Below are positions 21,237-29,216 of a stretch of 29,216 bases of DNA, piece by piece; positions within the stretch are counted from its first letter, which is position 1; each line of letters starts with the position of its first letter. A program made the translations under genes and the position numbers. The stretch spans positions 1 to 29,216 of the forward strand of contig NZ_JAJBUX010000095.1 of assembly GCF_020860125.1 (NCBI RefSeq), given 5' to 3'. This stretch comes from Cloacibacillus sp. Its GTDB lineage: Bacteria > Synergistota > Synergistia > Synergistales > Synergistaceae. The notes beneath the pieces were generated by a model. The model saw only the letters and a program-made list of their open reading frames with translations. It was not told the DNA's origin and did no database searches.

Positions 21237-23597
21237 TTAGAAACCTTCCTGCGCGTTTCTCGCGATTATCTCTTCCTGCTGGTAGTTGTCGAGGTCCACG
21301 AAGTAGTCGCTGTAGCCGGCGACGCGGACCAGGAGACCGCGGTATTTGTCGGGATTCGTCTGCGCGTCGCGCAGCGTATCTTCGTCGACGACGTTGAACT
21401 GGATGTGGTGCCCGCCGAGCTTGAAGTATGAGCGGATAAGGTTCTTGACGCCCTCGATCCCCTCTTCTCCCGCGAGCACGGAGGGCAGGAAGCGCTGGTT
21501 GAGGAGCGTTCCGCCTGATTTGACCTGGTCCATCTTCGCGAGGGACTTGGCAACCGCCGTCGGCCCGTTTCTATCGGCGCCGTGGCTCGGCGAGGTGCCG
21601 TCGGACTCGGGCATGCCGCTGAAGCGTCCGTTGGGGGTCGCCGCGAGCTTCTGACCAAAGTAGTTGTGGCAGGTCGTGGAGAGCATATTAAGGTGGTAGG
21701 TCGGCCCAAGGATGCTGTGCTTGCCGTCGATGTTGTTGAAGAGGCTGTTGTAAACCATCTTCATCAGGTCATCGGCATAGTCGTCGTCGTTGCCGAAGAA
21801 GGGCGTCTTGTTCCAGAGGGTGAGGCGCATCTCCTCATGGCCCTCCCAGTTGGCCTTCATCGCCTCGACCACCTGCTGCAGCGTGTAGGTGCCGTCGTCA
21901 TAGACGTGCTTTTTGATCGCGGAGAGGCTGTCGGTGATGGTGCCGATGCCGCAGCACTGGATGTAGTCGCTGTTGTAGCGCGGACCGCCGTTGTAGTAGT
22001 CTTTGCCCTTCTGGATGCAGTCGCGGATGACGCATGAGAGGTAGGTGGCCGCCATGTTCGTCGCGTACTGGTAGCGGAGGTAGTTGTCGACGCCGATCTT
22101 GGTCTCTATCGCGTAGGCCATCTGCTTTTCAAAGGCCGCGTAGAGGTCGTCGAATGTCTTGAACTCCGAAAGCTCGCCGGTCTTGATGCTCACCTGTTTG
22201 CCGGTGAGAAGGTCGACTCCGTTGGAGAGGGCGTATTCAAGGAGCTTCGGCACGTTGAGATAGCCGTGAAGCAGGTAGGCTTCCTTACCCGCGCAGCCGG
22301 TCTCGATGCAGCCGCTGGTGCCGCCTTCGCGAGCGTCTTCAAGGGTCTTGCCTACGCGCATCTGCTCCTGAATGACCATGTCGGCGTTGAACATCGAGGG
22401 ATAGCCCATGCCGTTGCGGAATACTCTGGCCGCGGCGCGGAGCACGTTGTCCGGCGTGCGCTCGCTGACCTGAATGTTGCCCTGCGGCTGGAGGAGGCGC
22501 AGCTCGTCAAAAATCTCCAGGCAGATGTAGGTGACTTCACTTGAGCCGTCGGTGCCGTCTCTCCTGAGTCCCGCGAGGTTGATGTTTGTAAAATCGTTGT
22601 ATGTGCCGCTCTCCTTCGCCGTGACGCCGACCTTCGGAGGCGCGGGGGTGTTGTTGACTTTGATCCAGAGGCAGGAGAGAAGCTCCTTCGCCTCGTCGCG
22701 CGTGAGAGAGCCGTCTGCGATACCCTTCGCGTAGAAGGGGGCGAGGTGCTGGTCAAGATGACCGGGGCTCATGGCGTCCCAGCCGTTCAGCTCGGTTATC
22801 GTTCCGAGGTGGACGAACCAGTACATCTGCACCGCCTCCCAGAAGTTGCCGGGGGCGTGCGCGGGAACGTGACGGCAGACTTCGGCTATCTTGAGAAGCT
22901 CGGCCCTGCGTCTCTCATCCTTCTCCTCCGCCGCCATCTTTTCGGCAAGCTCCGCGTGGCGCTCGGCGAAGATGATCACCGCGTCGCAGGAGATCGCCAT
23001 ACCCTGGAGCTGTTCGTCTTTCGCGGTGGCTTCGGGGTCGTTGATGAAGTCCAGCTTCGCGCGTGAGGCTTCGATATCTTTTTTGAGATCGAGGGCACCC
23101 TTCTGATAGATAAGGTTGTCAAGGGCGGTATGTCCGAGAGCGCGCTGTTCGCCGAATTCGGTGAAGGTACCGGCCTCATAGAGCAGCGTCCAGTCTTCGG
23201 GCATACGCTCGAAGAGGCGGTCTCTCATGCAGCGGCCGCGCCAGTAGGGCTCGACGACCTTCTCATAGGTATCCATATCCTCGGGAGACACGGTGTAGTT
23301 CTGCTGGGCGCGCGTCGTGAGGATCTCAAAGTCCTGCCTCGAGTGGCAGGTCAGTTCGGGGAAGGTCGAAACGGCCTTCGGTTTGGGGCCGCGCTCTCCG
23401 ACGATGAGCTCTTCGGGGCCGATGTATATCGTCTTGTTTTCGCAGATATGCTTGAAGTTAGCCGCGCGCAGCACAGGCATTGGGAGCTTGCCCTCGTTCT
23501 CGCGGTAAAATTCGGTCTCAAGCAGGGCCCTTTCGATGTCGATCGAAGGATGTGTGTCAAAGCTTTCGTCACGCAGACGCTGGATTCTTTCGTTCAT
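21237..23597 (-). CDS. hypD: trans-4-hydroxy-L-proline dehydratase (glycyl radical enzyme)
   Basis: This 786-residue glycyl radical enzyme has its radical site at Gly761 in LVRVAGYSDYF. The thiyl Cys430 and catalytic Glu432 lie in TSGCIETGC, followed by KEAYLLHGYLN. Active-site residues I recall for Clostridioides difficile HypD (His160, Asp278, Ser334, Asp339, Phe340, Cys434, Glu436, Tyr450, Gly765) all occur here at a constant offset of four: His156, Asp274, Ser330, Asp335, Phe336, Cys430, Glu432, Tyr446, Gly761. The reaction dehydrates hydroxyproline to pyrroline-5-carboxylate, which ProC would reduce to proline; no proC is in this window. GGGAGGTAATAG precedes the ATG. It lies downstream of its activase and its own terminator is at 21175-21203. 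Confidence 0.88.
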   Translation of the reverse strand: MNERIQRLRDESFDTHPSIDIERALLETEFYRENEGKLPMPVLRAANFKHICENKTIYIGPEELIVGERGPKPKAVSTFPELTCHSRQDFEILTTRAQQNYTVSPEDMDTYEKVVEPYWRGRCMRDRLFERMPEDWTLLYEAGTFTEFGEQRALGHTALDNLIYQKGALDLKKDIEASRAKLDFINDPEATAKDEQLQGMAISCDAVIIFAERHAELAEKMAAEEKDERRRAELLKIAEVCRHVPAHAPGNFWEAVQMYWFVHLGTITELNGWDAMSPGHLDQHLAPFYAKGIADGSLTRDEAKELLSCLWIKVNNTPAPPKVGVTAKESGTYNDFTNINLAGLRRDGTDGSSEVTYICLEIFDELRLLQPQGNIQVSERTPDNVLRAAARVFRNGMGYPSMFNADMVIQEQMRVGKTLEDAREGGTSGCIETGCAGKEAYLLHGYLNVPKLLEYALSNGVDLLTGKQVSIKTGELSEFKTFDDLYAAFEKQMAYAIETKIGVDNYLRYQYATNMAATYLSCVIRDCIQKGKDYYNGGPRYNSDYIQCCGIGTITDSLSAIKKHVYDDGTYTLQQVVEAMKANWEGHEEMRLTLWNKTPFFGNDDDYADDLMKMVYNSLFNNIDGKHSILGPTYHLNMLSTTCHNYFGQKLAATPNGRFSGMPESDGTSPSHGADRNGPTAVAKSLAKMDQVKSGGTLLNQRFLPSVLAGEEGIEGVKNLIRSYFKLGGHHIQFNVVDEDTLRDAQTNPDKYRGLLVRVAGYSDYFVDLDNYQQEEIIARNAQEGF

Positions 23598-23677
23598 GAT
23601 CTATTACCTCCCGTTGTCAATATGAAATAAGTTCGTTCCTCTAAGCGCTGGAGCCTTTTATTGCCGTTTTATCTTAT

Positions 23678-23692
23678 ACCGCCGCTGGCGGT
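23678..23692 (-). promoter_or_regulatory. intercistronic hairpin between hypE and hypD
   Basis: ACCGCC-GCT-GGCGGT forms a perfect 6-bp stem that starts at the hypE stop codon. Since hypD needs far more protein than its activase, a processing or stabilising hairpin for the hypD part of the message is plausible. An internal hypD promoter was not evident in the 94-bp gap. Confidence 0.4.
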
Positions 23693-24597
23693 TATCCGCC
23701 GATATGTACCTTTAGGCCGTACCCCTCGAGGATACCGGCCGCGTGGCGCGTCTGGTTCTCTGTAGGCGGCAGCAGGTCGCTGAGCTTATATTCCATGTGC
23801 CAGCGATCGTGCTTGCCCTTCGCCACCGTGTGGTAGGGCAGGATGTTGACGCCCGTGATTCCCTTGAGGGGCTGGACGAATCTGCCGAGGGCGTGCATGT
23901 TTTCGTCGCCGCTGTTGAGCCCCGGCATAAAGGGGACGCGGATGTTGATCTTCGCGCCGGCCTCCGATATCGCCCGCAGATTCTCAAGGATCACGACGTT
24001 GTCCACGCCGGTGTATTCCTTATGTTTTTCCGGATCCATATGCTTCACGTCGTAGAGGTAAAGATCCGCGCGCTTCACCGAATCCGTGATAACGCTTTTG
24101 CTCACGAAGCCGCAGGTGTCGAGCGTCCGGTGATAACCGGCCCGGCCGCAGGCATCCAGCGCCTCAAAGAGGAACTCCGGCTGCATGAAGGGCTCGCCTC
24201 CGGAGAAGGTCACGCCGCCTCCGTCGCGGAAGAATATCTCGTCCTTGTGGAGCTGCGTCATCAGTTCGTCGACGGTATAGTGTCTGCCGCAGAGCTCGCG
24301 CGCTTCGGGCGGACAGACCTCGCAACATTTGCCGCAGCCGTCGCAGAGGCCGTCGTCCGTCACGAGGGTCCCGCCCCGCACGGAGATCGCGCCGTTGTGG
24401 CAGCTCTTGACGCAGGAGCCGCAGCCGATGCACTTCTCACCGCGGAAAAGCACCACCGGCGCCACCGACTGGCTCTCCGGATTATGGCACCACCAGCAGG
24501 CCAGCGGGCATCCCTTGAGATGTACCGTCGTGCGCGTACCGGGGCCGTCGTGTATCGAATATTTTTTTATGTCAAAGATGATTCCCGTCTTACTCAA
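23692..24597 (-). CDS. hypE: radical SAM glycyl-radical-enzyme activase
   Basis: This 301-residue protein opens (M)SKTGIIFDIKKYSIHDGPG, typical of glycyl-radical activases. The radical-SAM cluster is Cys30, Cys34 and Cys37 (CPLACWWC). An inserted two-cluster ferredoxin domain has Cys56, 59, 62, 66 and Cys85, 88, 91, 95. GGGVTFSGGEP follows. It places the radical on Gly761 of the adjacent HypD using SAM. The start is a TTG at 24597, with GAGGAGGGG 10 nt before it. The start overlaps the end of the regulator gene by 8 bp, so translation was probably coupled to it. That makes the broken regulator upstream relevant to expression. Confidence 0.88.
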   Translation of the reverse strand: MSKTGIIFDIKKYSIHDGPGTRTTVHLKGCPLACWWCHNPESQSVAPVVLFRGEKCIGCGSCVKSCHNGAISVRGGTLVTDDGLCDGCGKCCEVCPPEARELCGRHYTVDELMTQLHKDEIFFRDGGGVTFSGGEPFMQPEFLFEALDACGRAGYHRTLDTCGFVSKSVITDSVKRADLYLYDVKHMDPEKHKEYTGVDNVVILENLRAISEAGAKINIRVPFMPGLNSGDENMHALGRFVQPLKGITGVNILPYHTVAKGKHDRWHMEYKLSDLLPPTENQTRHAAGILEGYGLKVHIGG

Positions 24598-25298
24598 CTG
24601 CGCCGTTCCCCTCCTCGGATAGGTCAAGGTCGAGATGTTTGGCAAAATAATATTTACGTATAAAGCGTTCCTGCACGGAGAACGACCAATGCACATCGCG
24701 GATATAATCCGCGGCGCTGTTGAAGTCATGGTTCCGCAGCATCTCGATCATCGTTTTGTGTTCCTCAAGGGAGTGAAGCTCCCACTCCTTAACAAAGGTC
24801 TTGTTGCGCGGAAAATCGTAGAGGGTGTATCTTAATTGAATGGAGCATCTCGGCGTTGTCCGACATTTCAAGGTACACGTTGTGGAACTTAAGGTTCGCG
24901 TCGTAAAAGACGGAAAAATTGTTCTGGTCGAGCGCCTTGCCCATCTGCTGGTTATATCTCTCCATCAGGTCGGCGTCGCTGTCGCGGAAACGGACCGCCA
25001 CGAGGACGATCACCGCGGACTCAAGGGCTCCCAGCATCTCATAGATATTGCGTATCTTTTCAAGGGTCAGCGCGTTTACCACGACTCCGCGCCGCGGGAA
25101 TATAGTAATAAACCCTTCGGATTCAAGCTGAAAAAGCGCGTCGTGCAGCGGCGTCCGGCTCATGCCCAGCTCCCTGCTGATATCGTTGAGGTTCAGAAAA
25201 GCGCCCACACGAATCTTTCCCTCATTCATCTGAATGCGGAGATAATCATAAACCTGTTCTCTGAGCGACTTTAATGTAAATTACGATTCGCACGTCAT
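24590..25298 (-). pseudogene. GntR/FadR-type regulator with nonsense codon and frameshift
   Basis: A good ribosome-binding site (GGGGGAGGAG) and ATG (25298-25296) open MTCES and then meet an in-frame TAA (25283-25281). The same frame continues as FTLKSLREQVYDYLRI and a GntR winged helix (NLNDISRELGMSRTPLHDALFQLESEGFI). Near 24839-24840 one extra base shifts the frame. Removing one T there joins NAEMLH to QLRYTLYDFPRNKTF, and the FCD effector domain then runs to GNGAVE. The intact protein would be about 235 residues. Two separate lesions favour real decay over a single read error. It lies upstream of hypE and is the expected local regulator of hypE-hypD. A shorter product from the ATG at 25229 would lack the start of the DNA-binding domain. 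Confidence 0.75.
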
Positions 25299-25323
25299 AG
25301 GATATTCTCCTCCCCCTAGGCTA

Positions 25324-25351
25324 ATTGTAGCACAGATATATCAGATTGCAA
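25324..25351 (-). promoter_or_regulatory. promoter of the gntR-hypE-hypD unit
   Basis: On the minus strand TTGCAA (25346-25351), a 16-bp spacer and TACAAT (25324-25329) lie 26 bp before the gntR ATG. The spacer holds the palindrome GATATATC (25335-25342), which could be part of a regulator site. Confidence 0.65.
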
Positions 25352-25649
25352 TATATATTTAAAAATATTTCAAGCGTCATTTACAAAACAACCAATTAAT
25401 CTCGTAATAACAAGGTTTTTTCCTCTATACACCTCTATTTTCGTGATATTTTTCTAATAATTCTCCTAAACTTTTCAGCCATTTGAAGAACCGCATTATT
25501 ATATTATAAATCAAGATAAGATTTGCCGAATAATAATCGGTGAGAGGGATTACAGCTTTTTAAAAAAAGGTTATACTGTATAAATAAGAATAGGTACGTT
25601 AAGGTTTACAAAACTCCACCGAGAACTATAGACGAAAGGGGAAACTTTA
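25352..25649. other. AT-rich divergent intergenic region
   Basis: No gene is visible. It contains a plausible rightward promoter, TTGAAG (25483-25488), 16 bp, TATAAA (25505-25510). Nearer the aminotransferase start lies the palindrome TTATAC-T-GTATAA (25571-25583), which resembles a GntR/MocR-size operator. Confidence 0.5.
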
Positions 25650-26790
25650 ATGAGAATTAAAGCATTCAAGCTCGAAAGACTATTCGCCCGGTATGCGGAA
25701 CAGGCAAAATATACGTTGAGCCAGTCTTCCTGCGAAAGCTGCTCAATGAAAGAAATATTGGATATGGCCGACCCGGAATGCAAGAAACTCTGGGACAATC
25801 TGAGCCTGGGATACACGAGACCGGCGGGCTTCGCTCCCCTGCGTGAGGCGATCGCCAAACGCTACACCTCTCTCCGCCCCTCCGACATCCTGGAGCTCAC
25901 CCCCGAAGAGGGTATCTTCATCTTCATGAACAACATGCTGGAGCCGGGCGACGAAGTGATCGTCATGCACCCGACGCTCCCCTCGCTCTACGAGCTGCCG
26001 CGCACGCTCGGCTGCAAGGTGATAAAGTGGCCGCTGGAGGTTACGAGCTGGGGCTGGCGCCTCAATGTGAACTTCCTCGCCGAGAACATCTCGCCGAAGA
26101 CAAAGCTGCTTATAATGAACATCCCCAACAACCCGACCGGATACATCCCCGTGCGCACTGAGCTCGACAGGATACTTAACCTCGCGGACCGCATTGGGCA
26201 CCTGGGTCTTCAACGAAGAGACCTACTGCGGCATGGAGCACGATCCCGCGGCGGCACTTCCCTCCCTCGCGGACATCTATCCGCGCGCGACGGTCATCGG
26301 CGGCCTCAACAAGTACGGGCTGCCCGGCACGCGCATGGGCTGGCTCGCCTCCAAGAACCGTCAGCTTATCGAAGAGTGCGCCGGATATAAGGACTACACC
26401 ACATACTGCAACAACGCCCCGGGCGAAATACTCGCGACGATCGCGATGAGGAACGCACCCGACCTGCTCCAGCGCAACCACAAGATAGTCCTTGAGAACC
26501 TCGGTATGGCCGAAGCTTTCTTCAAGAAACACCGTGACCTCTTCCAGTGGATACAGCCCAACGGCGGTTCTACCGCCTTCCCGCGCCTGCTGCCGCCATA
26601 CGACGTGACGGAGATGTGCGAACGGGCCATGACCGAGAAAAAGCTGCTCATAATCGGAGAACGCGCCTTCGGTCTCGACACCAACCACTTCCGCGTCGGG
26701 CTTGGCCGCCTCGACTTCAGCAAGGCGCTCGCCGTATTCTCTGATATCGCCGACGAGATCCAGGCAAAACGGGCCGAAGCCGCCAACTAG
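25650..26790 (+). pseudogene. class I/II PLP aminotransferase split by a one-base frameshift
   Basis: The first frame runs MRIKAFKLERLFARYAE to NIPNNPTGYIPVRTELDRILNLADRIG. The second continues TWVFNEETYCGMEHD to the C-terminus. Reading GG instead of GGG at 26196-26198 (CGC ATT GGC ACC) restores one 379-residue protein. Both halves are needed: the first has the NNPTG motif and the second has the PLP lysine in LNKYGLPGTRMGW. The pattern fits fold-type I aminotransferases of the capreomycidine-synthase-like group; the substrate is unknown. AAAGGGG precedes the ATG. The lesion is in a short G run, so sequencing error, slippage or a recent mutation are all possible. Confidence 0.8.
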
Positions 26791-26821
26791 GGCGCATCTT
26801 TCATCAAAACAGAGGCATATC

Positions 26822-26857
26822 CCGCCGGCTGACGGCAGACAACACGGCAGCCGGCGG
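26822..26857 (+). terminator. hairpin between the two aminotransferase genes
   Basis: A perfect 10-bp stem (CCGCCGGCTG with CAGCCGGCGG) is followed by only TTTGCGTT, so it is probably a partial terminator. Confidence 0.6.
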
Positions 26858-26904
26858 TTTGCGTTAGAAATAAGAAAAGATCTTTACCAAGGAGTGATCA
26901 CACC

Positions 26905-28068
26905 ATGCGCTATTCAGACAGAATTTTATCCACCCCCTCCTCGTTCATCCGGGATATATTGAAGGTAACGCAGGACCTGTCCGTAATCTCTTTCGCCGGC
27001 GGCCTGCCAAACCCGATATCCTTCCCGGAAGAGGCGTTAAAGGAGTCCGCCTGCCGTATCATCGACAATGAGGGCGGCAAAGTTTTTCAATATTCGACCA
27101 CGGAGGGACATCTGCCGCTGCGCCAGTTTGTAGCGGACAAGTATAACAAAAATTTCGGTCTGAATATCACGCCCGAAGACGTCCTCATCACGACAGGCTC
27201 ACAGCAGGCGCTCGACCTCATCGCAAAGACGCTGCTCAATAAAGGCGACCGCGTTATCATCGAAGAACCTGGATACCTCGGAGCCATTCAGGCCTTCTGC
27301 ATGTTCGAGCCGGAATTCCTGCCGGTCACGCTGGAAGACGACGGCCTCGACCTTGAAAAACTCGAAGAGGCTCTCAAGAAAGAACGAGTGAAGTTTGCCT
27401 ACGTAGTGCCCAACTTCCAGAACCCAACAGGGCTCACCTATTCAAAGGAGCGCCGCGAGGCCGTCTGCGCGCTCTTCGACAGGTACGACACGGTGCTCGT
27501 CGAGGACGACCCCTACGGCGAGCTGCGCTTCAAAGGAGAAAAACTCCCCTACATCGGCGCCGGCAAGCTGCCTCACAGCGTGCTGCTCGGGACCTTCTCC
27601 AAAACCGTCACGCCCGGCATGCGCCTCGGCTTCATCATCACGCAGGATAAGGAGCTCATGAACCATCTTGTGACGGCCAAGCAGTCAAGCGACCTTCACA
27701 CCAACATCTTCTCGCAGTACATGATCGCCGATTACCTCGCGCACAACGAATACCAGAAGCATGTGGACAAGATCATCGCCCTCTATAAAGGACAGGCCGA
27801 GGCGATGCTCGCGGCGATGAAGGAATACTTCCCCGCCCATGTGAAATACACCGAGCCGGAGGGCGGCATGTTCATCTGGGTGATGCTCCCCGAGGGACAG
27901 TCGTCGCTCGACCTCTTCCATAAGGCAATGGAAAAGAAGGTCGCCTTCGTCCCCGGAGACCCCTTTTATGCCGGCAAGACGAACGTCAATACCTTCAGGC
28001 TCAACTACACTAACTCCACGCCTGAGACCATCCGCGAGGGCATCAAACGGCTGGCGAAAGTCCTCTAA
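26905..28068 (+). CDS. PLP-dependent aminotransferase, LysN/2-aminoadipate type
   Basis: This 387-residue fold-type I aminotransferase has ISFAGGLPNPISFP near residue 28, VFQYSTTEGHLPLRQFV, TTGSQQALDL and EEPGYLGAI. PNFQNPTGLTYS (Asn173) and VEDDPYGELRF (Asp202 region) follow, then the PLP lysine Lys233 in GTFSKTVTPGMRLG. This is the signature of 2-aminoadipate, aromatic and branched-chain aminotransferases related to MocR C-terminal domains. There is no DNA-binding domain. It probably starts oxidative or reductive amino-acid fermentation by transamination. AAGGAG precedes the ATG. A strong terminator follows at 28097-28131. Confidence 0.9.
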   Translation: MRYSDRILSTPSSFIRDILKVTQDLSVISFAGGLPNPISFPEEALKESACRIIDNEGGKVFQYSTTEGHLPLRQFVADKYNKNFGLNITPEDVLITTGSQQALDLIAKTLLNKGDRVIIEEPGYLGAIQAFCMFEPEFLPVTLEDDGLDLEKLEEALKKERVKFAYVVPNFQNPTGLTYSKERREAVCALFDRYDTVLVEDDPYGELRFKGEKLPYIGAGKLPHSVLLGTFSKTVTPGMRLGFIITQDKELMNHLVTAKQSSDLHTNIFSQYMIADYLAHNEYQKHVDKIIALYKGQAEAMLAAMKEYFPAHVKYTEPEGGMFIWVMLPEGQSSLDLFHKAMEKKVAFVPGDPFYAGKTNVNTFRLNYTNSTPETIREGIKRLAKVL

Positions 28069-28096
28069 ACAAATTCCGATACGACAGAGAGAACAG

Positions 28097-28131
28097 CCGG
28101 AGGAGCCTGCCGCTCTTCCGGTTATCTTTTT
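28097..28131 (+). terminator. intrinsic terminator of the aminotransferase gene
   Basis: A 10-bp stem (CCGGAGGAGC with GCTCTTCCGG, one G-U) and a CTGCC loop are followed by TTATCTTTTT. Confidence 0.9.
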
Positions 28132-28154
28132 GCCGGCGTATCAATTTTTTGTTT

Positions 28155-28180
28155 ATTTGCCGCGCAAATTAGTGTACAAT
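28155..28180 (+). promoter_or_regulatory. promoter and operator of the YheO-like regulator
   Basis: A -10 TACAAT lies at 28175-28180 with only a weak -35 (TTTATT, 17 bp). The spacer holds the perfect palindrome ATTTGC-CGC-GCAAAT (28155-28169), suited to autorepression. Confidence 0.5.
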
Positions 28181-28205
28181 AATCCACAGCATGGAGGTGA
28201 CTGTG

Positions 28206-28919
28206 ATGACGGCCCCGCAAAAAATAAACCCTAGATTAAAGATCCTCATCCCCGTCGTACGCGGACTAGCGAAGATACTCGGCAAAGATTACGAGGTCAA
28301 CCTTCATGACGTCTCAATGCCGGAGCACTCTCTCGTCCTCTGCGAAAACGGTTACGTCACGGGACGGAGCGAGGGCGGCCCGATGACCGACTTCGGCCTT
28401 TTCATGCTCCAATCCGAGGAGTACCAGAACAAGGACGGCATCTACAACTATCTCGCGAAGAACAACCGCGGCGAACTTATCAAATGCAGCTGCATCTTCA
28501 TCCGCGACGAGAACGAAAAAACCATCGCCTTCCTCTGCATCAACTACGACCTTAAAAAGGCCATCGCCGCGCAGGAGCTCATAGAAAGCCTCGTCAAGGT
28601 AGACATGGGCAAGATTGAACAATATCCTGAAAACTTCGACCCGCCCTCCGGCCAGTCGGGAAAATTCCCCGAGCCGGTGCGCGAGTCCTTCGCGCAGGAC
28701 CTGGAAGAGGTGATGGGAGATTCCCTCGCACAGGCCAAAAGACGGATCGGCAAACCGCTGCAGTACCTCACCAAACCTGAAAAAAAGCAGGTCATCAAGG
28801 AACTTCACGACAAGGGCTTCTTCCTGCTCAAGGGCGCTGTTGACACACTGGCAGCTGAAATGGGCAATACAAAATTCACCATCTACGCATATATAAGGGA
28901 TATACAAAAAAAGCAGTAA
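28206..28919 (+). CDS. YheO/DauR-like PAS-HTH transcriptional regulator
   Basis: This 237-residue protein has an N-terminal YheO-type PAS domain at residues of about 8-125: LKILIPVVRGLAKILGKDYEVNLHD, SFIRDE-like CSCIFIRDENEKTIAFLCIN. The C-terminal helix-turn-helix of the DauR type is KPEKKQVIKELHDKGFFLLKGAVDTLAAEMGNTKFTIYAYIRDI. DauR represses D-arginine catabolism in Pseudomonas. The ligand here is unknown but is likely to be an amino acid, given the neighbours. GGAGGTG at 28193-28199 sets the ATG at 28206; the upstream ATG at 28191 overlaps that site. Confidence 0.85.
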   Translation: MTAPQKINPRLKILIPVVRGLAKILGKDYEVNLHDVSMPEHSLVLCENGYVTGRSEGGPMTDFGLFMLQSEEYQNKDGIYNYLAKNNRGELIKCSCIFIRDENEKTIAFLCINYDLKKAIAAQELIESLVKVDMGKIEQYPENFDPPSGQSGKFPEPVRESFAQDLEEVMGDSLAQAKRRIGKPLQYLTKPEKKQVIKELHDKGFFLLKGAVDTLAAEMGNTKFTIYAYIRDIQKKQ

Positions 28920-29014
28920 ATCACAGCCATTATGGCAAAAAAGCTTAGTATTTTTTCGATAATACTACCCTTGCCTACAAAGCAATGTTTTTGCGTGTAG
29001 ATATTTATTTTATC

Positions 29015-29096
29015 TTGACAAAATTTCAATATTGAATGACAATATTCTATGTTAACATCAAAAAATTGATACAAAACAATTTTTTGATGTTATAAT
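29015..29096 (+). promoter_or_regulatory. operator-promoter region of the right-edge gene
   Basis: A perfect TATAAT (29091-29096) directly joins a perfect 15-bp inverted repeat (29054-29068 with 29077-29091; arms AACATCAAAAAATTG and CAATTTTTTGATGTT; 8-bp spacer). The -35 (TTGATA, 29066-29071) lies inside the repeat. Upstream lie TTGACA (29015-29020) and the palindrome TTCAATATTGAA (29025-29036). A tightly bound repressor would block this promoter. Confidence 0.65.
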
Positions 29097-29184
29097 CTAC
29101 TCACCGATTTTTTCTTTACGTTTGTCAGCATTCAATTCGCCGCGCCGTCACCGGCCGGCGTAAGACCAAGGAGGGAGAGAGGGC

Positions 29185-29216
29185 ATGGAACTGATACAGA
29201 ACCACCCGATACTGAA
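29185..29216 (+). CDS. start of an unidentified gene, cut by the window edge
   Basis: An ATG with AAGGAGGGAG 8 nt upstream opens MELIQNHPIL and then the sequence ends. Some (2Fe-2S)-binding subunits of amine or proline-type dehydrogenases begin with a similar HPIL, which would suit the neighbouring DauR-like regulator. Ten residues cannot establish this. Confidence 0.5.
   Translation, partial: MELIQNHPIL

Noticed and set aside
21582..22037. 151-residue plus-strand frame over hypD
   Set aside because: It is antisense to the conserved glycyl-radical enzyme and has no independent coding evidence.
26190..26205. Programmed +1 frameshift in the aminotransferase gene
   Set aside because: No slippery codon with a rare or stop codon and no stimulatory structure is evident; a plain one-base insertion explains it better.
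24590..26790. Mobile-element insertion as the cause of the broken genes
   Set aside because: No transposase, terminal repeats or target duplications are visible; the lesions are single-base changes.

Overview
The window is about 29 kb of moderately GC-rich DNA (roughly 55-58% by eye) with dense, short-spaced genes on both strands. It looks like a diderm, strictly anaerobic, amino-acid-fermenting bacterium. The evidence is a type V autotransporter (so an outer membrane is present), a glycyl-radical hydroxyproline dehydratase with its radical-SAM activase, a carbamate kinase, a molybdenum hydroxylase and several amino-acid-type aminotransferases. Gene content and style suggest Synergistota (Cloacibacillus-like). 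That is inference, because no rRNA or other phylogenetic marker is present.

Layout. 1-139: the first 7 nt of a minus-strand tRNA and its promoter. 170-3937 (-): large autotransporter. 3938-4662: gene-free stretch. 4663-5736 (+): DUF2157 membrane protein. 5800-5885 (-): tRNA-Tyr. 5989-8116 (-): carbamate kinase and AEC transporter. 8199-9856 (+): secreted metallo-beta-lactamase-fold protein, DUF3006 protein and Gpt. 10097-13567 (-): cupin and a one-chain Mo/[2Fe-2S] hydroxylase with a structured 5' leader. 13855-14304 (+): possible unannotated transcript. 14407-15346 (-): CitB-type response regulator, also with a structured leader. 15437-17129 (+): IclR regulator and a methyltransferase. 17274-21055: lysR diverging from an abgT / C45-acyltransferase operon. 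21237-25351 (-): broken gntR, then hypE, then hypD. 25650-28919 (+): broken aminotransferase, intact aminotransferase, YheO/DauR-like regulator. 29185-end: start of another gene behind a strong operator-promoter.

How the parts fit. The best-supported catabolic unit is hypE-hypD: every HypD active-site residue I recall is present at a constant offset of four. Its linked GntR regulator carries both a nonsense codon and a frameshift. A second unit pairs an AbgT importer with a C45 N-terminal-nucleophile hydrolase under a LysR regulator, and suggests uptake and deacylation of acyl- or aryl-amino acids. The most interesting regulatory signal is a pair of related RNA leaders resembling the molybdenum/tungsten-cofactor (Moco/Tuco) riboswitch. 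One precedes the Mo hydroxylase and the other precedes the CitB-type regulator. They share five sequence blocks, including an identical 11-mer, but seem to use different outputs: Shine-Dalgarno masking in the first and a terminator in the second.

All function calls come from reading the sequence. No database search was run.
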